Below, in pieces: positions 63,179-64,000 of a stretch of DNA of 64,000 nt; within the stretch, counting starts at the first letter, position 1; every line of letters starts with the position of its first letter. A model generated the notes under the pieces. The model worked only from the letters and a program-made list of their open reading frames with translations, was not told where the DNA came from and ran no database searches. The stretch comes from Ignavibacteriota bacterium (GTDB lineage: Bacteria > Bacteroidota > Ignavibacteria > Ignavibacteriales > Ignavibacteriaceae), in the NCBI GenBank assembly GCA_013285425.1, contig CP053447.1, positions 1,184,001 to 1,248,000 on the forward strand, written 5' to 3'. A program made the translations under genes and the position numbers.

Positions 63179-64000
63179 TTGTCTGTAAAACTATCTGACA
63201 TATTCAACAAGTTTCAGTGGGTAATGATTATATCTGTATTTTTTGCAATACTAATTACAGGTTATTATATATTTTTTACTCCAAATCACTTTGATAAAAG
63301 GGCACCTTTTACCTTTGAAATAGAAGAAGGTGAAACTTTTTCAAGCGTAACGGAAAGACTTTATAATGAAGGTATTATCCCGGGAAAGTTTAACTTTAAA
63401 CTTGCTGCATTTATATATGGCGCACAAACGAAAATAAAAGCGGCACGCTTTAAAATTCCAAATGATTTAAGCTACTTAGATTTACTCGACTTGTTTGTTA
63501 ATGGTCCTGCTGATTATTTACGCTCTATCAGGATAAATGACGGACAAACACTTAAATGGCTTGGTGCTAAAGTGAAAAGAGATGTTAAAGTTGATTCAGC
63601 TTCTTTTGTTAATCTTGCAACTGATAAGAATTTTATAAGCTCATTAGGACTTAATTACAATACGCTTGAAGGGTATCTGTTTTCAAAAACTTATAAAGTT
63701 TATGAAAGGAGTTCGCCTGAAGAAATAATAAAAATATTTTACAAGGGTTTTACGGATTTTTTTGTTGATACACTTAAAGAAAGAGCTGACAAAATCGGAT
63801 TATCTGTTCACGAAGTCCTGACTCTTGCATCAATCATAAAAGGTGAAACAAATCAGGTTGATGAAATGCCAAGAATATCAGGTGTTTATCATAACAGACT
63901 TCGAATTGGAATGCGTCTTCAGGCTGATCCTACAATTCAGTATTTATTGCCGAACGGCTGGAGAAGATTGACTTATGCCGATTTGAAAATTAAATCGCCT
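63179..64000 (+). CDS. mltG: Endolytic transglycosylase MltG (partial, C-terminus outside window)
   Basis: This YceG-family enzyme cuts nascent glycan strands. The first 274 codons are in the window. It has one membrane helix (about residues 15-34: WVMIISVFFAILITGYYIFF), then a LysM-like part (ITEEGETFSSVTERLYNEGII-like region), LEGYLFSKTYKV, and LASIIKGETNQVDEMP containing the catalytic Glu of the family, followed by ISGVYHNRLRIGMRLQADPT. The start is uncertain: TTG 63179 gives a cytoplasmic tail before the helix, while ATG 63224 would begin inside it. Confidence 0.87.
   Translation, partial: MSVKLSDIFNKFQWVMIISVFFAILITGYYIFFTPNHFDKRAPFTFEIEEGETFSSVTERLYNEGIIPGKFNFKLAAFIYGAQTKIKAARFKIPNDLSYLDLLDLFVNGPADYLRSIRINDGQTLKWLGAKVKRDVKVDSASFVNLATDKNFISSLGLNYNTLEGYLFSKTYKVYERSSPEEIIKIFYKGFTDFFVDTLKERADKIGLSVHEVLTLASIIKGETNQVDEMPRISGVYHNRLRIGMRLQADPTIQYLLPNGWRRLTYADLKIKSP

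Overview
The window is an AT-rich bacterial chromosome segment. Several things point to the Ignavibacteria/Chlorobi side of the Bacteroidota: a secreted esterase ending in a type IX secretion sorting domain of the FQNYPNPFNP type; promoters that fit a TTTG / TAnnTTTG layout instead of TTGACA / TATAAT; and the gene families present. This placement is inference from families, not a phylogeny.

Layout. 1-2.1 kb: feoA-feoB iron uptake (feoB runs off the left edge). 2.7-5.9 kb: an unrecognised small protein followed by a large SNF2-helicase-like protein in which every catalytic motif has decayed. 6.2-8.1 kb: a small gene plus a nucleotidyltransferase gene cut in two by an IS3-family element with clean ends and a 3-bp target duplication. 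8.2-12.6 kb: a nucleotide-sugar decarboxylase (frameshifted) and an O-antigen-ligase-like protein, embedded in many copies of a composite intergenic repeat. 12.6-30.6 kb: a long minus-strand surface-polysaccharide cluster with UDP-L-FucNAc synthesis (CapE-CapF-CapG type), a WbpG-HisH-HisF amidotransferase set, a second amidotransferase fused to its own glutaminase, four glycosyltransferases, and Wzx- and Wzy-like proteins. 30.9-35.3 kb: a lipoprotein, an L,D-transpeptidase, the secreted esterase and tRNA-Ser. 35.9-43.8 kb: Wzc-like tyrosine kinase, a short SLBB protein, an outer-membrane protein, and WbpD-WbpB-WbpA for an amino-sugar uronic acid. 44-49.8 kb: an aminotransferase and a sodium-pumping methylmalonyl-CoA decarboxylase operon headed by a broken methylmalonyl-CoA epimerase gene. 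50-64 kb: tRNA-Leu, a striking tandem array of eleven truncated tRNA-Val-like units ending in one intact tRNA-Val, then thrS-infC-rpmI-rplT-pheS-pheT, a coiled-coil protein, zapA, a probable 6S RNA, rny (frameshifted), coaE, proline dehydrogenase, tsaD and the start of mltG.

How it works together. The middle 35 kb would build nucleotide sugars (L-FucNAc and a 2,3-diamino uronic acid probably carrying an acetamidino group), assemble a repeat unit, flip and polymerise it, and export it with Wzc control. The aminotransferase (WbpE) and the initiating sugar-phosphate transferase needed to complete this are not in the window.

The most unusual observations are the tRNA-Val-like array (50.25-51.14 kb), the strand-biased repeat found behind stop codons of the polysaccharide region and its neighbours, the SNF2 pseudoenzyme with its partner, and the glutaminase-PP-loop fusion. 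Six single-base frame disruptions (IS orfA, uxs, three in mce, rny), several in homopolymers, warn that some broken genes may be assembly errors.
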